Notes under the pieces: model-generated
The model's database searches: none
Seen by the model: the letters and a program-made list of their open reading frames with translations, nothing else
Told to the model about the DNA's origin: nothing
Part shown: positions 46,225 to 56,838 of the stretch, one piece after another
How positions within the stretch are numbered: position 1 is the stretch's first letter
How the letters are laid out: each line of letters begins with the position of its first letter
Source of the DNA: Acanthosepion esculentum
Taxonomy: Eukaryota > Mollusca > Cephalopoda > Sepiida > Sepiidae
Assembly (NCBI GenBank): GCA_964036315.1
Contig: OZ038482.1
Location: 11,021,698 to 11,085,697 of the forward strand
DNA: 64,000 nucleotides
Direction: 5' to 3'
Position numbers and translations under genes: made by a program

Positions 46225-47090
46225 CTGGTAGATGAGGTGGTAGCACCTGTTATGGTCCCAGCTATGGTCAAGTAGTTAACCCCCAAACATATAGTAAAAA
46301 TACTGGCAATAAATTTTTATCACTTGCATTATTTACATTATTCAGACTGTTCTAGTTCCACATGTCATGACCCTTCTGGATGTCTGAGTTATTTCCCTTT
46401 AATTCAACTCTCCAAGTTTTGGTTCACCACTGCTGTGGCTTGGTATTGAATTCACAACTCTTTGGGTCTAATCACTGGATCTAATGAACGTCTTTATCCA
46501 CTGGGCCGTGTGGGAAATAACTGAAACATCCGGAAGAGGCATGACATGTGAAACTAGATCAATCTACTCAATGGATAAAATAAATGGTTTGGAGTGTACA
46601 ACATCTGAAATGTTGTGAGTATGGTAATGAGGATGACAGGCCAAATAATGTAAATAATGCAAGTAATAATAATACCTCATCTCAGAGATATAGTCAGATA
46701 TTGAAGAAAAATTCTAATCATCAGAAGAAGGCTGGAGTGTACAACGGCCAAAACATTGTGAATATAGCTATGAAGATGAGGATAACTGTCCAAATAATGT
46801 AAATAATACAAATAATCATAATACCTCATCCCAGAGATATAGAGGTCAAAACATTGTGAATATGGCAATGAAGATGAGGATAATAGACTGAATAATGTAA
46901 ATAAGGCAAGTAATCATAATACCTCATCTCTGAGATAAATATAAATTTTTATTTAAACAAAATTACCAATGATACATATTTATAGTAGAATTACCAACAA
47001 TACATTGTAGTTGAAGCCATAAAACTTTCAAAATATTTAAATTTGAGTATTAAATAATACACAGAGGTTGATTTACTGCTAAACAAAACC
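46225..47090 (+). mobile_element. VNTR-containing retroposon, copy 5, split by a palindromic SINE pair
   Basis: The left part (46225-46320) has gaggtggtagcacctgttat, ggtcccagctatggtcaagt and the first VNTR-type unit (tagtaaaaatactggcaata). The right part (46941-47090) resumes with VNTR-type units (aaaattaccaatgatacata, tagtagaattaccaacaata) and the tail agtattaaataata + gaggttgatttactgctaaaca. The intervening 46321-46940 is a separate insertion with TSD ataaatttttat. The 5' start of the family is missing here. Confidence 0.8.
46321..46940. mobile_element. Head-to-head SINE pair (palindromic insertion 2) with 12-bp TSD
   Basis: The left arm (about 46321-46513, minus orientation) has the SINE head facing inward (tctttatccactgggccgtg) and B-box complement (gaattcacaactcttt). 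The right arm (about 46514-46940, plus orientation) starts inside the body (gaaataactgaaacatccgg), so it lacks the tRNA head. It ends in three tandem copies of the tail unit (aataatgtaaata ... ataatacctcatctc). The TSD ataaatttttat occurs at 46309-46320 and 46941-46952. As in the 40.4 kb case, both arms lie between a single pair of TSDs. Confidence 0.85.
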
Positions 47091-47227
47091 AGCCAAACCT
47101 TAACAACCTTCAAATTTTGTTACAAGTTTATCACCTTGCTGAATGTTGGCAAGAGACTTAAAATAGGAAATTTTGCGATCCTATCATTTGACCCCCTGTG
47201 GCTGCTGCAGTCTCCCATCATTTCTAG

Positions 47228-47520
47228 CCTTTGAACAAAGTCAACCAACATGAAAGAACTCTTAATCTACAATTTCTTTCAAAACAATCAAACTGTATTC
47301 CAAAATGTAACTTTCACAAAACTACAACATAAAATACACATATTACTGCCCTACTAATTATGTCCACACAAACATGTACATACACAAGAGCTGAGTATCA
47401 TCTACCATGTATTCAACTGTGAAAGCAGAATAACATATTTTTATTACTTCAAAGTTCCCAAGTAAATTAAATTTCAGCATTAAATAACCCATAAGGAGTT
47501 GATGTGCCATTAAACAAATC
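47228..47520 (+). mobile_element. VNTR-retroposon 3' region, copy 6 (5'-truncated)
   Basis: About 290 bp parallel to 33112-33406: ccacacaaacatgtacatac, agctgagtatcatctaccat, gaaagcagaataacatattt, then the tail cagcattaaataaccc + gttgatgtgccattaaacaa. No family 5' sequence, so it is truncated. Confidence 0.8.
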
Positions 47521-47665
47521 AGTCTATCTTTTTTCGGTAGATAAAAACTTTTCATGAGCCCATAAAATTTTTCTACATTATCGGTAAATTTACTTAAGTA
47601 ATTTTTTAATCATATCTGAAAAATTGATTTAAGTTTTTACTGTCAGAGTTTTGTTGAAAGAATAC

Positions 47666-47737
47666 TGTTCTTGGAATTTCTCCTCAATCTGTTCTTGGAA
47701 TTTCTCCTCAATCTGTTCTTGGAACTTTTCCTCAATC
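47666..47737. repeat. 24-bp triplicate
   Basis: Three near-identical tandem units, each starting tgttcttggaatttctcctc (third unit with two changes). Confidence 0.95.
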
Positions 47738-47954
47738 CAGCATTGTCACCGGTCATTATAATAATATTGGTAATAAGTGAAATAAGGATACATTGACATA
47801 TTTGTAGAGCAAACACATTCAAAGTTAGTCATTGTGAAGAAAAAATTATAATCATTAAAGTCAGATTGCAATGTTCTCTTGTCCGAATTTGCTTTTGTGC
47901 GTCAATGCCAGGACTACATCCAGTTTTGAATTAAGAGTTGTCTTCATCCTAGAG

Positions 47955-48115
47955 TAGTTGCTAACCATGGTTAGAAGTCCTATTCAGTCTGGTTTGCTAT
48001 TTAAGCCATATCAGGAAGGAATAGAGATGGATTCATGCCTTTCCCAAGGGCATTTTCAGGAAAATAAATGTAATGAGCTTGGCTGAAATTCGAACTCTGC
48101 TTGCCAGGTTAGATA
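47955..48115 (-). mobile_element. tRNA-derived SINE
   Basis: On the minus strand a B box (gagttcgaatttcagcc) is followed by a tcattacatttattttcctg block, gcccttgggaaaggcatgaa, and atggcttaaatagcaaacca. This matches the 5600 and 25465 SINE bodies. The A-box side ends at about 48115. Confidence 0.7.
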
Positions 48116-48329
48116 TTAAAAAAGGAAAATCTAAACAGAATGCTACCTTTTCGGCCTCGTTTAACTTCCAAACCTCAAATTGAAGAAGAATTACATCGGG
48201 ATTACTGAGCCTCTAAGCAAAAAGTATTTAACTTCATCTCACTTCTTGCAGAATCCTGAAATATTTTGATGCTGCCTTTTATTAAAATGACTAACTGGTT
48301 TGATTTCTTGTTGGTTTCAATTCCTGGGA

Positions 48330-48790
48330 ATGTCAGAAAAATACTTGCCCCTTCCTATTTTATAGGGAGAAGCACACAGATGTCTGCTGGGGTTTTTTCC
48401 TAGCTAATAAAATAGGCCAGTTCTCAGTTCCATCTGACTCAGTCCTAGTCTGTCAGAATGCTATGTTCACTTGTTCAAATTTGCTTTTGTGTGTCAAGGC
48501 CAATTCTTACTTTGTGGACTTTTTGCCTTATTGCTGTTGCTTTGCCTTATTGCTGTTAATTTGCCTTATTGCTATTAATTTGCCTTATTGCTGTTGCTCT
48601 GCCTTATTGCTGTTAATTTGCCTTGCATATATTGTTTGTTTGATTTATATTATTTTTGCCTTGTTCTTTTTCTTAATTCTTATTTCAGACTTTGTCAGTT
48701 CTGTTTATTGGACAGTCTTATCACTTATTTTGGATTTGACCACAGCTACTCACTCCACACTTCTGATAAATATGTGTGGGTAATGAAAAC
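48330..48790 (+). repeat. Dispersed element with 19-bp VNTR, short copy
   Basis: About six units built on the complement of caaagcaacagtaataagg lie at about 48521-48626. Both flanks match the minus-strand element at 60545-62130: left flank attttatagggagaagcaca, tttgcttttgtgtgtcaagg; right flank catatattgtttgtttgatt, actttgtcagttctgtttat, tggacagtctta. Flanking homology shows that the array is an internal part of a dispersed element. Confidence 0.85.
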
Positions 48791-49439
48791 ATCTTGGCCT
48801 GGCAAAGAAGGGAGTCAATAGAAAATGTCTGATATTTTATGACTTGGTTGGAAATCAAGAACTTTTCAGCATCCTCTCATACAACTTGTTTGGGGAGACT
48901 TATTTGGACATTTGCAAAACATTTATTTAGCATATTCCAATATTAACATTTATTTGAAATCTATACAGGTGATGTAGCTTAATATAGAATTAACAATTTC
49001 TCAGAAAAAAATTTTTTTCTCCCCTACCCCACTGTAAGTTTTACTGGTGAATGTTCTTTTTGACACACAGCAATTTATTATAGATTCAGGATTGTTCATT
49101 GCATTAAACTTTGTCCGTAATCACCTCTTATGAAAAATGAGTAAATTATTATTATTGAAAATGTGTAATTTAAGGAACTTAAGTTTTACAGCTGATCTCG
49201 TTTTCCCTACAAACCAAGAGAGTTTGTACCCTAAGACACAAAGAAGATAACACGTGGCCAAAATGAATCATTTAACTCATTTATATTGAAGAAAATGCCA
49301 GGGTGGATTCATGGTCTTGTTGATTAATCTCTGAAATTCACCACTTGCTTTAAGTGGGACTCTTTGCAAAAATTATTTCAATATAAAGGGTTTGGGAAAT
49401 ATGTGAAATGAAGAAGATGCTTGTTAAATACAATTTCTT
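48791..49439. other. Unannotated stretch
   Basis: No gene or repeat recognised. Confidence 0.4.
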
Positions 49440-50889
49440 GTTCTCTTTCTGTTGCTTTCTTGCTCTCTCTCTCATCTCTCTTTCTCTCTCTCTCTCATCT
49501 CTCTCTCTCTCACACACTCTCATCTCTCTCTCTCTCACACACTCTCATCTCTCTCTCTCTCACACACTCTCATCTCTCTCTCTCTCACACACTCTCATCT
49601 CTCTCTCTCTCACACACTCTCATCTCTCTCTCTCTCACTCTCATCTCTCTCTCTCTCACACACTCTCATCTCTCTCTCTCTCACACACTCTCATCTCTCT
49701 CTCTCACACACTCTCATCTCTCTCTCTCTCACACACTCTCATCTCTCTTTCTCTCTCTCTCACACTCTCATCTCTCTTTCTCTCACATCTCTCTCTCACA
49801 CTCTCATCTCTCACACTCTCATCTCTCTTTCTCTCATCTCTCACACTCTCATTTCTCTTTCTCTCTCTCTCACACTCTCATTTCTCTTTCTCTCTCTCTC
49901 ACACTCTCATTTCTCTTTCTCTCTCTCTCACACTCTCATTTCTCTTTCTCTCTCTCTCACACTCTCATTTCTCTTTCTCTCTCTCTCACACTCTCATTTC
50001 TCTTTCTCTCTCTCTCACACTCTCATTTCTCTTTCTCTCTCTCTCACACTCTCATTTCTCTTTCTCTCTCTCTCACACTCTCATTTCTCTTTCTCTCTCT
50101 CTCACACTCTCATTTCTCTTTCTCTCTCTCTCACACTCTCATTTCTCTTTCTCTCTCTCACACTCTCATTTCTCTTTCTCTCTCTCTCACACTCTCATTT
50201 CTCTTTCTCTCTCTCTCACACTCTCATTTCTCTTTCTCTCTCTCTCACACTCTCATTTCTCTTTCTCTCTCTCTCACACTCTCATTTCTCTTTCTCTCTC
50301 TCTCACACTCTCATTTCTCTTTCTCTCTCTCACACACTCTCATTTCTCTTTCTCTCTCTCTCTCACACTCTCATTTCTCTTTCTCTCTCTCTCACACTCT
50401 CATTTCTCTTTCTCTCTCACACTCTCATTTCTCTTTCTCTCTCACACTCTCATTTCTCTTTCTCTCTCTCTCTCACACTCTCATTTCTCTTTCTCTCTCT
50501 CTCACACTCTCATTTCTCTTTCTCTCTCTCTCACACTCTCATTTCTCTTTCTCTCTCTCTCACACTCTCATTTCTCTTTCTCTCTCTCTCACACTCTCAT
50601 TTCTCTTTCTCTCTCTCTCACACTCTCATTTCTCTTTCTCTCTCTCTCACACTCTCATTTCTCTTTCTCTCTCTCTCACACTCTCATTTCTCTTTCTCTC
50701 TCTCTCACACTCTCATTTCTCTTTCTCTCTCTCTCACACTCTCATTTCTCTTTCTCTCTCTCTCACACTCTCATTTCTCTTTCTCTCTCTCTCACACTCT
50801 CATTTCTCTTTCTCAATCTCCCTTTCTCTCTCTCTCTCTTTTTCTCTCCCTTTTCTCCCTCCCTCCCTCTTTCCCTTTTTCTTTCTTTC

Positions 50890-50975
<86 letters not shown>

Positions 50976-51125
50976 GCTCAGTCATTTCTTTACCTCTTGG
51001 TTCTTTCTCTTTCTCGGCCCTTCCCCTCTCTATCTCTTGGCCCTTTCTCCCCTCCTCTCTTTCTCTCTCTCCCTCTGTATCTCTTGCTACTTTCTCCCTA
51101 CCACCTCTCTCTCTCTATTCTCTCC
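49440..51125. repeat. 1.7-kb pyrimidine tract: 25-bp, 29-bp and (TC)n arrays
   Basis: Three zones. 49480-49850 is mainly a 25-bp unit (CTCATC(TC)n-CACACA). 49850-50817 is about 33 copies of a 29-bp unit (cacactctcatttctctttc plus TC repeats). 50893-50972 is pure (TC)n, followed by irregular CT-rich sequence. Because the plus strand has almost no A or G combinations that form stops, all three forward frames stay open for more than 570 codons. That is compositional, not coding. Confidence 0.97.
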
Positions 51126-51833
51126 CTACTGAAAAAAAAGAAAAAGAAAGAAGTATTGATTCTAAGTAACCACACTTCCTAATGAACTTCTATTCTTACA
51201 TTTTCTGGGTCACACTTCTTCAAGAACTATAAACAACCTGCAACTTTTTTCCTCTATTTTTTTTTTTTTCCTTCTTGCATTTTTGATCCAATAAAAGAAA
51301 AGCTGCCACACTTTTGCTGTTTCACTGCAGAATTTTCAGCCAATGAAGAAGCTTCTTTTCAGAGCTATGTTCTTTGCTTCCTTTATTCTTTCTCTCACAC
51401 TCCTCTTTCTTCACGCTTATCATCTGTAGTTTTCTTTTGCTCATTATTACTTCAAGAGGCAAAAAAAGGACCAACTTGTTTGCTAAAATTAACTCTTGTT
51501 CTCATCTATTTATGATGACTTGGAAAATAAGCTTCAAATGATTTCAGATTTTGATCATGGCTAATTTATTTTTCCCTTTTCTTTTACACGATTCTCTTGT
51601 GTAAGGCGTCAATCCCTGTGCTCTGTCCAATATTTTTCTCTATTCAGATAAACAATCCAGAGTAAATCTTCATCTATAATTCAAGATGCTTTTGAGCTTT
51701 TATCACTTGCAATGAAGACTGATATTTTCTTTGAAAACCAGTAATTGCTTGCAACCACTGCTCATGCTATCCTCATTGAAAATGCAGGATTATTGTTTAA
51801 CTCAGGTAGTTACAATTTTTATATATATATATA
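51126..51833. other. Unannotated stretch
   Basis: No gene recognised; a short (TA)n lies at about 51819-51832. Confidence 0.4.
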
Positions 51834-52532
51834 TTTCATTGAATATGACAGACAAGGTGCTTTGATTTAATTTTTTTATACAATTTCTTATGTACTCTAA
51901 TAATTGTTTTCTTTTCAGATGATAAATTATATAAAAATTGTTCAAGGGTTCTTTCGGCTATACATTTAGCCATTTTCAAGGTTAAAACATATTAACTGTT
52001 AACAAGAAATAGTTTGTATCTATTTATATAATGTTTTCATTTTCAAAACATAGTCATGATATTGTGTCCATAGTCATAGTTGATATTATTGAGTGTTTTA
52101 TTTATAAAGCTTCCATTATTTTTAGCCTTTTCTTTTGCATGTAGATGATGCTATTATATATGTGCTGTTAACAAGTATGTTACGAATAGTGTTTGGTAGG
52201 TCTCCATGAATATTTAAATGAGATCTAATTGAACTATTGTCAGAAAGGTGTAGAGTGAGTCTTTGTGTCAAACATGTTGTAGTGTGGCCTATATAATTAT
52301 TTATGAATTTTGATTGATCAGGAATACAATTCCTTAATGGACATTTAAATTCGTAAATAATATTTGTCCTATTTAATTTTAAAATGGCTATATATATATA
52401 TAGCTGGAAGCTCTAGGATACAGAGAACAATCAGACAGTTCTTATATAATTAATCATCTGAAAATTGTTAGATCACATGAGAAATTGTATAGAAAACTAA
52501 ATCAAAGAACCTTGTCTTTCGTATTCAATGAG
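51834..52532 (-). mobile_element. Penelope-like element 3' end flanked by inverted repeats
   Basis: Minus-strand coding relic of a GIY-YIG endonuclease: a NIIYEFKCPLRNCIPDQSKF block, then NNYIGHTTTCLTQRLTLHLS, NSSIRSHLNIHGDLPN and TIRNILVNSTYIIASS. It is closely related to the endonuclease at 12803-13129. The coding part (about 52380 down to 51990) is truncated at a (TA)n tract (52388-52402). Outside it, 51834-51955 and 52405-52532 are inverted copies of each other (for example tttcattgaatatgacagac against the complement of gtctttcgtattcaatgaga). This is the layout expected when a Penelope terminal sequence also occurs inverted at the 5' side. Confidence 0.8.
51951..51980 (-). ncRNA. Degenerate hammerhead-like core of the Penelope 3' end
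   Basis: On the minus strand CTTGAAAA is followed by the hairpin TGGCT-aaatgt-AtAGCC and GAAAG. Stem II and GAAA are well kept, while the CTGATGA box is degraded. It occupies the same place as 13317-13343. Confidence 0.4.
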
Positions 52533-52561
52533 ATGTGCTTGGAAAAAGGATTGCTGCCTTA

Positions 52562-52562
<1 letters not shown>

Positions 52563-52604
<42 letters not shown>
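52563..52604. repeat. (CA)n(TA)n microsatellite
   Basis: About 15 CA repeats followed by about 6 TA repeats. Confidence 0.95.
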
Positions 52605-52624
52605 ATCTTCCTTTCATCAATATA

Positions 52625-52810
52625 TAAGGAAAATCTGGTTAGAGTTAGGGATGCCAGAAATGTTTGTAAAGAAGTTGTTAGAGTGAGTGGAGTTGCTCAT
52701 TGTGATATGAAGATCCTTAATGGAGATTACCATAATGGAACACAAGACAACATTATTGAGTTGGAAACAAAGAAGAAGGTGTTGCACGATTAATTAACAA
52801 GCGGAATACA
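52625..52810 (+). repeat. Left member of a ~150-bp direct repeat pair around the copia relic
   Basis: tgttagagtgagtggagttg, tgatatgaagat, gagattaccataatggaaca, attattgagttg, gtgttgcacgattaattaac recur with about 75-80% identity at 57755-57890. Frames read like KEVVRVSGVAHCDMKILNG. The unit is of unknown family and could be part of a coding sequence of another transposon. Confidence 0.6.
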
Positions 52811-53100
52811 GCTCAAATATTTGGGCAAAAGATCAATGTATGTGTCACACAATCTGGCCATTACACTCTTCAATTGTTTAAGTCATAATATATGCTTGAT
52901 GAGGCTCAGAGATGTCATTTCATTAAAGTTACTTTCGTGTCACAAATACTTGACGGATGAACAAATGACTCTCATATTGGATTGTCAGTTTTCTCACCCA
53001 TCCTCTGAGAAACTATTAACGATTAATAAATAATGCTTGTAGAGATAATCTGCAATCATGAAAACATCAGAGGACACTCGAGCCTGGAAAGGTGTAGATG

Positions 53101-53580
53101 TTCTGAAAGCAAAGGAAACGTTTGTCGCAGATTAATTCCACAATGCAGAGAACAAATCACTGTAAGTTCAGACTCGAATATCGGGGGGCAGAAAGAAATG
53201 CCGAAAACTTGATTCAATAATACTATCTCACAAATCCCAATGCACGTAACCAGCTAGAAAAATAACTCACCCTCCGATGAACGCAGTAGCCAAAATACCC
53301 CAATTCTCGTCCCCTGATTCGAGAACACCAACTGCTTTTATCAGCTGAGATTTTTTTTCCATTCGTCGACAACTGGGAGAGGACGCCCAATTTTTGTATA
53401 TCAAAATACTTTTACGACGACTCCTGTGACGGACTTGTTTTTAATTTGCATATTCCATCTTCAGCATATCATGCGGAATACGTGCCCATATTTTTGGCAA
53501 GTAATTTTCTTTTTCGCCACATTTTCCGTCATAGGATACATGCAACGTGCTAAGTTGCTGTTTTCTTCGCTACTTACTTA
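53101..53580. promoter_or_regulatory. CpG-dense patch
   Basis: I count about 22 CpG dinucleotides in roughly 480 bp (for example tcgtcgac, ttacgacgactc, gcggaatacg), whereas neighbouring half-kilobases have only a few. Either a recently inserted, not yet CpG-decayed element (perhaps terminal sequence of the copia element downstream) or an unmethylated regulatory patch. No TATA box or initiator is convincing. Confidence 0.35.
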
Positions 53581-53629
53581 CTTACTGCAAACCCCTCCAC
53601 TATAGACAATGTTTTATGAATGCGTAGCT

Positions 53630-54595
53630 ATGAATTTGAAGAAATTTTGAAATGTCCATCTACTTCACCTCGGAGATCATGCTACTAGAGTATCAGCTTG
53701 GGTCATTGTGGGATCAAAGAGACCTGAAGAGATTATAGAGAAAATATTTCACATATGGATCAGTGTTTATGGTTGCCCAGAAAAGTTCCTTAGTGATAAT
53801 GACGGAGAGTTCTCCAACAAAGCCTTTATGGAACTTTTCAAAAGTTTATATCACTATAAAGATAACTGGTGCAAATCGTTTGTGAAAAAGATATAATCAA
53901 GTTCTTGGTACAATGCTGACCAAAACAATGACAGATACAGGTTACAGCCTTCATATTGCTATAGGGCAGTGCATTCATGCTAAAAATTATCCTTCGTAAT
54001 GTACGTGGTTATTCTCCATTTCAACTGGTTTTTAGAAAGACTTCAAGGATTCCTGGAATCTTGATTGACAAACCACCTGCTTTTGATGGTAATACTTCAT
54101 TTAGGATCTTTCAGGACAATCGGAAGACTCTACACAGACCCAGACAGGCCTTTGTTTCAAGTGAGTCTTCTGAAAAACTTTGTTGCACACCTTGTCACAA
54201 TATATGCTCGAGTGGTGATGATAAATTTTTTTTTGGTAATAGTCTTCTACTAGAGAATAACATGTGACACATTGAGTGGGCCAACAGTTGCTCTTAGTCT
54301 GGACAGACAAGTTCTGCTCAAGCCCGGAGGTATTCAGTGTACACTCATGTAGGTTGATCTTAGAAAGACCAATTCAATCAAATTCTACTAAAATAGATCA
54401 AGTTGCACCAAACTTCAGACACTAAAATTTCCCAACATAATATGCCTGAGAAGAGTTTTTGATTCAAGAAAAAAGCAACTGTGACAATAGAAAAACCCAA
54501 GATAGGAAAGATATTGAGAATAAAAATGGCATACATTTTCCAGATCCTAAAACTGTAATTATGCCACGAAGCAGAGGAAGACCTCCAAAACACAA
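53630..54595 (+). mobile_element. Copia-type LTR retrotransposon, integrase region relic
   Basis: Forward frames give an integrase core: HATRVSAWVIVGSKRPEEII, FHIWISVYGCPEKFLSDNDG (the SDNDGEFSN block holds the second catalytic aspartate), a frame shift into LGTMLTKTMTDTGYSLHIA (region of the catalytic glutamate), and RNVRGYSPFQLVFRKTSRIP with GILIDKPPAFDGNTS. The domain order integrase-then-RT with the part at 54915-56380 fits the Ty1/copia layout. Several stops and frameshifts; no LTRs recognised. Interrupted by a SINE at 54600-54912. Confidence 0.75.
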
Positions 54596-54599
54596 AGGT

Positions 54600-54912
54600 A
54601 ATACACTATTTACATTATTCAGACTATTGTCCTCATCTTTGTTGCCATGTTTATCACAACGTTTCAGCCGTTGTATGCTCCAGCCTTCTTCAGGTGGTTG
54701 GAATGTCGAACTGAACCCTTTATTTCACTCACTGGGGTAAACTGTTCTAGTTCCACGTGCCATGTTTAATGGATGTCAGTTATCTCCTGTTAATTCCCCT
54801 CTCCAAGTTCTCCACTGCCTTAACCAGATATTGAACTCACACTCTTTGGGTCCTTTCACTGGATGTAACCAATGCTTTTATCCACTGTGCCATGTGTCCT
54901 TGAGGATGACAC
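54600..54912 (-). mobile_element. Full-length single SINE of the palindrome family
   Basis: It reads on the plus strand acactatttacattattcag, gtcctcatctttgttgccat, ctccagccttcttcaggtgg, actggggtaaactgttctag, ggatgtcagttatctcctgt, cagatattgaactcacactc (B-box complement) and ttatccactgtgccatgtgt (A-box complement) through cctt. It corresponds to one arm of the 40382 insertion. It interrupts the copia relic between integrase and reverse transcriptase. Confidence 0.85.
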
Positions 54913-54914
54913 TA

Positions 54915-56380
54915 CTTCAGAAACTCAAATAATAGAAATATTCCAAACTGGAATGCTGCAAGATACACTTCAGGCTAAACATAAAGAATTATTGTAGAAT
55001 ATTGGTTAGCTTGCAAGTGGTCTGACACACAAGTAGACTGGTGTAGTCACTTCAAGCTGCCTTTCCTGAGTGATTTCATGGAGAGATATATGGGTGAATT
55101 GAGTCCACTCATGCAAATGTGTTGCGCAGGTCCATTGCAGCAAAGTGGACTAACCCACCTGCTGCATTAGATACTCTCCTATAAATGAGGTAGAATTAGT
55201 TGGCTTGCCTTTCGAAAAAAAATACATGAAGGCAGCCATGTTAGCAGGTAAGTCATTTGACTTCTACATCTCCCTCTTCTCCCCATTGCAGAAGCATAAC
55301 GGCCGTTGGGGAGGAATCAGTTCCTTATTGCCTGGCCGATTATATGGGAGTAGTTGGGATAACGCCCTGGGGATCCTGGTTCTTGATGGTAGTGACTGAG
55401 TAGGGACCTGGGATGCCAGGTAACTTTGCAATGTAATGCCGCCATTTCCCGATTCTTTGGCAGATTGATGTGGCCTACACAAAGTTGGAAAAAAAATGAT
55501 GTTTATGATGAAGTTGATGATAATAGACAATATTGCACATCCATAAGTTTGGTCATAACACCAAAAATTATCAACAGAAAGTTGGAAACAAAAGCTTGTC
55601 TATGTGCTGAAGGATTTGAGGAGATCAGTATATTTCGGACAGATAGTCTCACATGAATACGCGTAAATGTATTAATTGCTTTGTGTCTCATTGCCTCAAA
55701 TTTTGTTATCCTTCATTCTATTTGATTATAAAACAGCTTTCCTACAAGGAAGCTGAATTAATAAAAATCATTTATCTCTGTCCACCATGTGAATGTAATA
55801 AAATTTGGAAACTTAAAAAGATTGTCTATGCATTGGCAGATGCACCCAGAGTCTGGTTTCTACAACTCAAAGAAGAGATGATCAAGCTTGGTGCAAGGAT
55901 AAATATATACTCTCCAGGTGTTTTTTTTTTCTTGCATTTTACAGATGGTTTTGAGAGTATGTTCTCATATGTTTTGTTGGCAATCAACTGTGCAGTGGAA
56001 GTAAGAAGTTCGAATTGTGTGTGATAGAAATGTTGAGGCATACATTTGACAGAAGTTTTGAACATTCATCAGCATTCAAGTTTAGAGGCATCGAACTTAA
56101 TCAGAGATCCAGATTCTCCATCTGAATCTATCAGGAAAATTGCATAAAAGAAATTGTGCCTATTACCATGACAGACATTGGCAAATTCAAAAAGATGATG
56201 TGCAGTTGTCACTGGAGAGAAAGCTAATGTTCTTCATTGGACAACTGAATTGGATTGCTGGTATGACGCGTTCTGACATACACCCTTGTGCAAATGAATT
56301 GAAACAACTGCTTTGGTTTCCTTTCTTTCATCATATGGTCAGTTTGACATCAATTTCTGTTTTTTCCTCAGATTAGGTCA
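54915..56380 (+). mobile_element. Copia-type reverse transcriptase / RNase H relic
   Basis: After a poorly conserved, GC-richer stretch (55150-55440) the RT starts at about 55553: ITPKIINRKLETKACLCAEG, then a block with KEAELIKIIYLCPPCECNKI, then IWKLKKIVYALADAPRVWFL (the copia 'L.K..YGL.qApR.W' motif), QLKEEMIKLGARINIYSPGV, and an altered remainder of the catalytic 'VDD' region. The RNase H side shows QLNWIAGMTRSDIHPC. It is inactivated by stops, frameshifts and a T9 run. The C-terminal boundary (about 56380) is approximate. Confidence 0.75.
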
Positions 56381-56589
56381 TTTGCAGTGGTGTGCAGTAA
56401 CATGAATCTATTTTTGGGTTGTATGATGAAATTTGTTTGGCCTTGAAAAATATTGCATCATCCATGATTGCATCAGATTTTCATCACTCCCAGACACTAT
56501 TGTTTCGACTGTCAGTTGTCTTACCGTCATTGTCTGTGAAGGACGTTACTAAAAGGAAGCACACGAACACAATAGCAAGCCTTACCAGT

Positions 56590-56700
56590 TTTCAAATCAA
56601 ATTACTACCAACTGGCCCAGAAACTATTTGATTTAATCCAATCGAGAATATGTGGTCAATCTGCAAGGAACGATTTCATGGAATGGACGTATGAAGTCCT
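56590..56700 (+). mobile_element. Tc1/mariner transposase fragment
   Basis: A short block reads LPTGPETI*FNPIENMWSIC + KERFHGMD, matching the conserved 'WPxxSPDLNPIENxWxxxKxRL' end of Tc1-family transposases. Only about 35 codons are recognisable. Confidence 0.6.
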
Positions 56701-56838
56701 AACGTGTACGGGTTCATGTTTAATTGGAAAAATACAAAAAGAGTATATAACAGAATTGTTCGTTTTGTTTCAATTAATTTGCAGAAGGGTGTAGGTTTTG
56801 CTCTTTACCAGTTGAGCTAGGTAATCACAAATGCTAAA

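Noticed and set aside
49408..51182. Three forward frames of more than 570 codons
   Set aside because: Low-complexity TC-rich sequence lacks stop codons in every forward frame; purely compositional.
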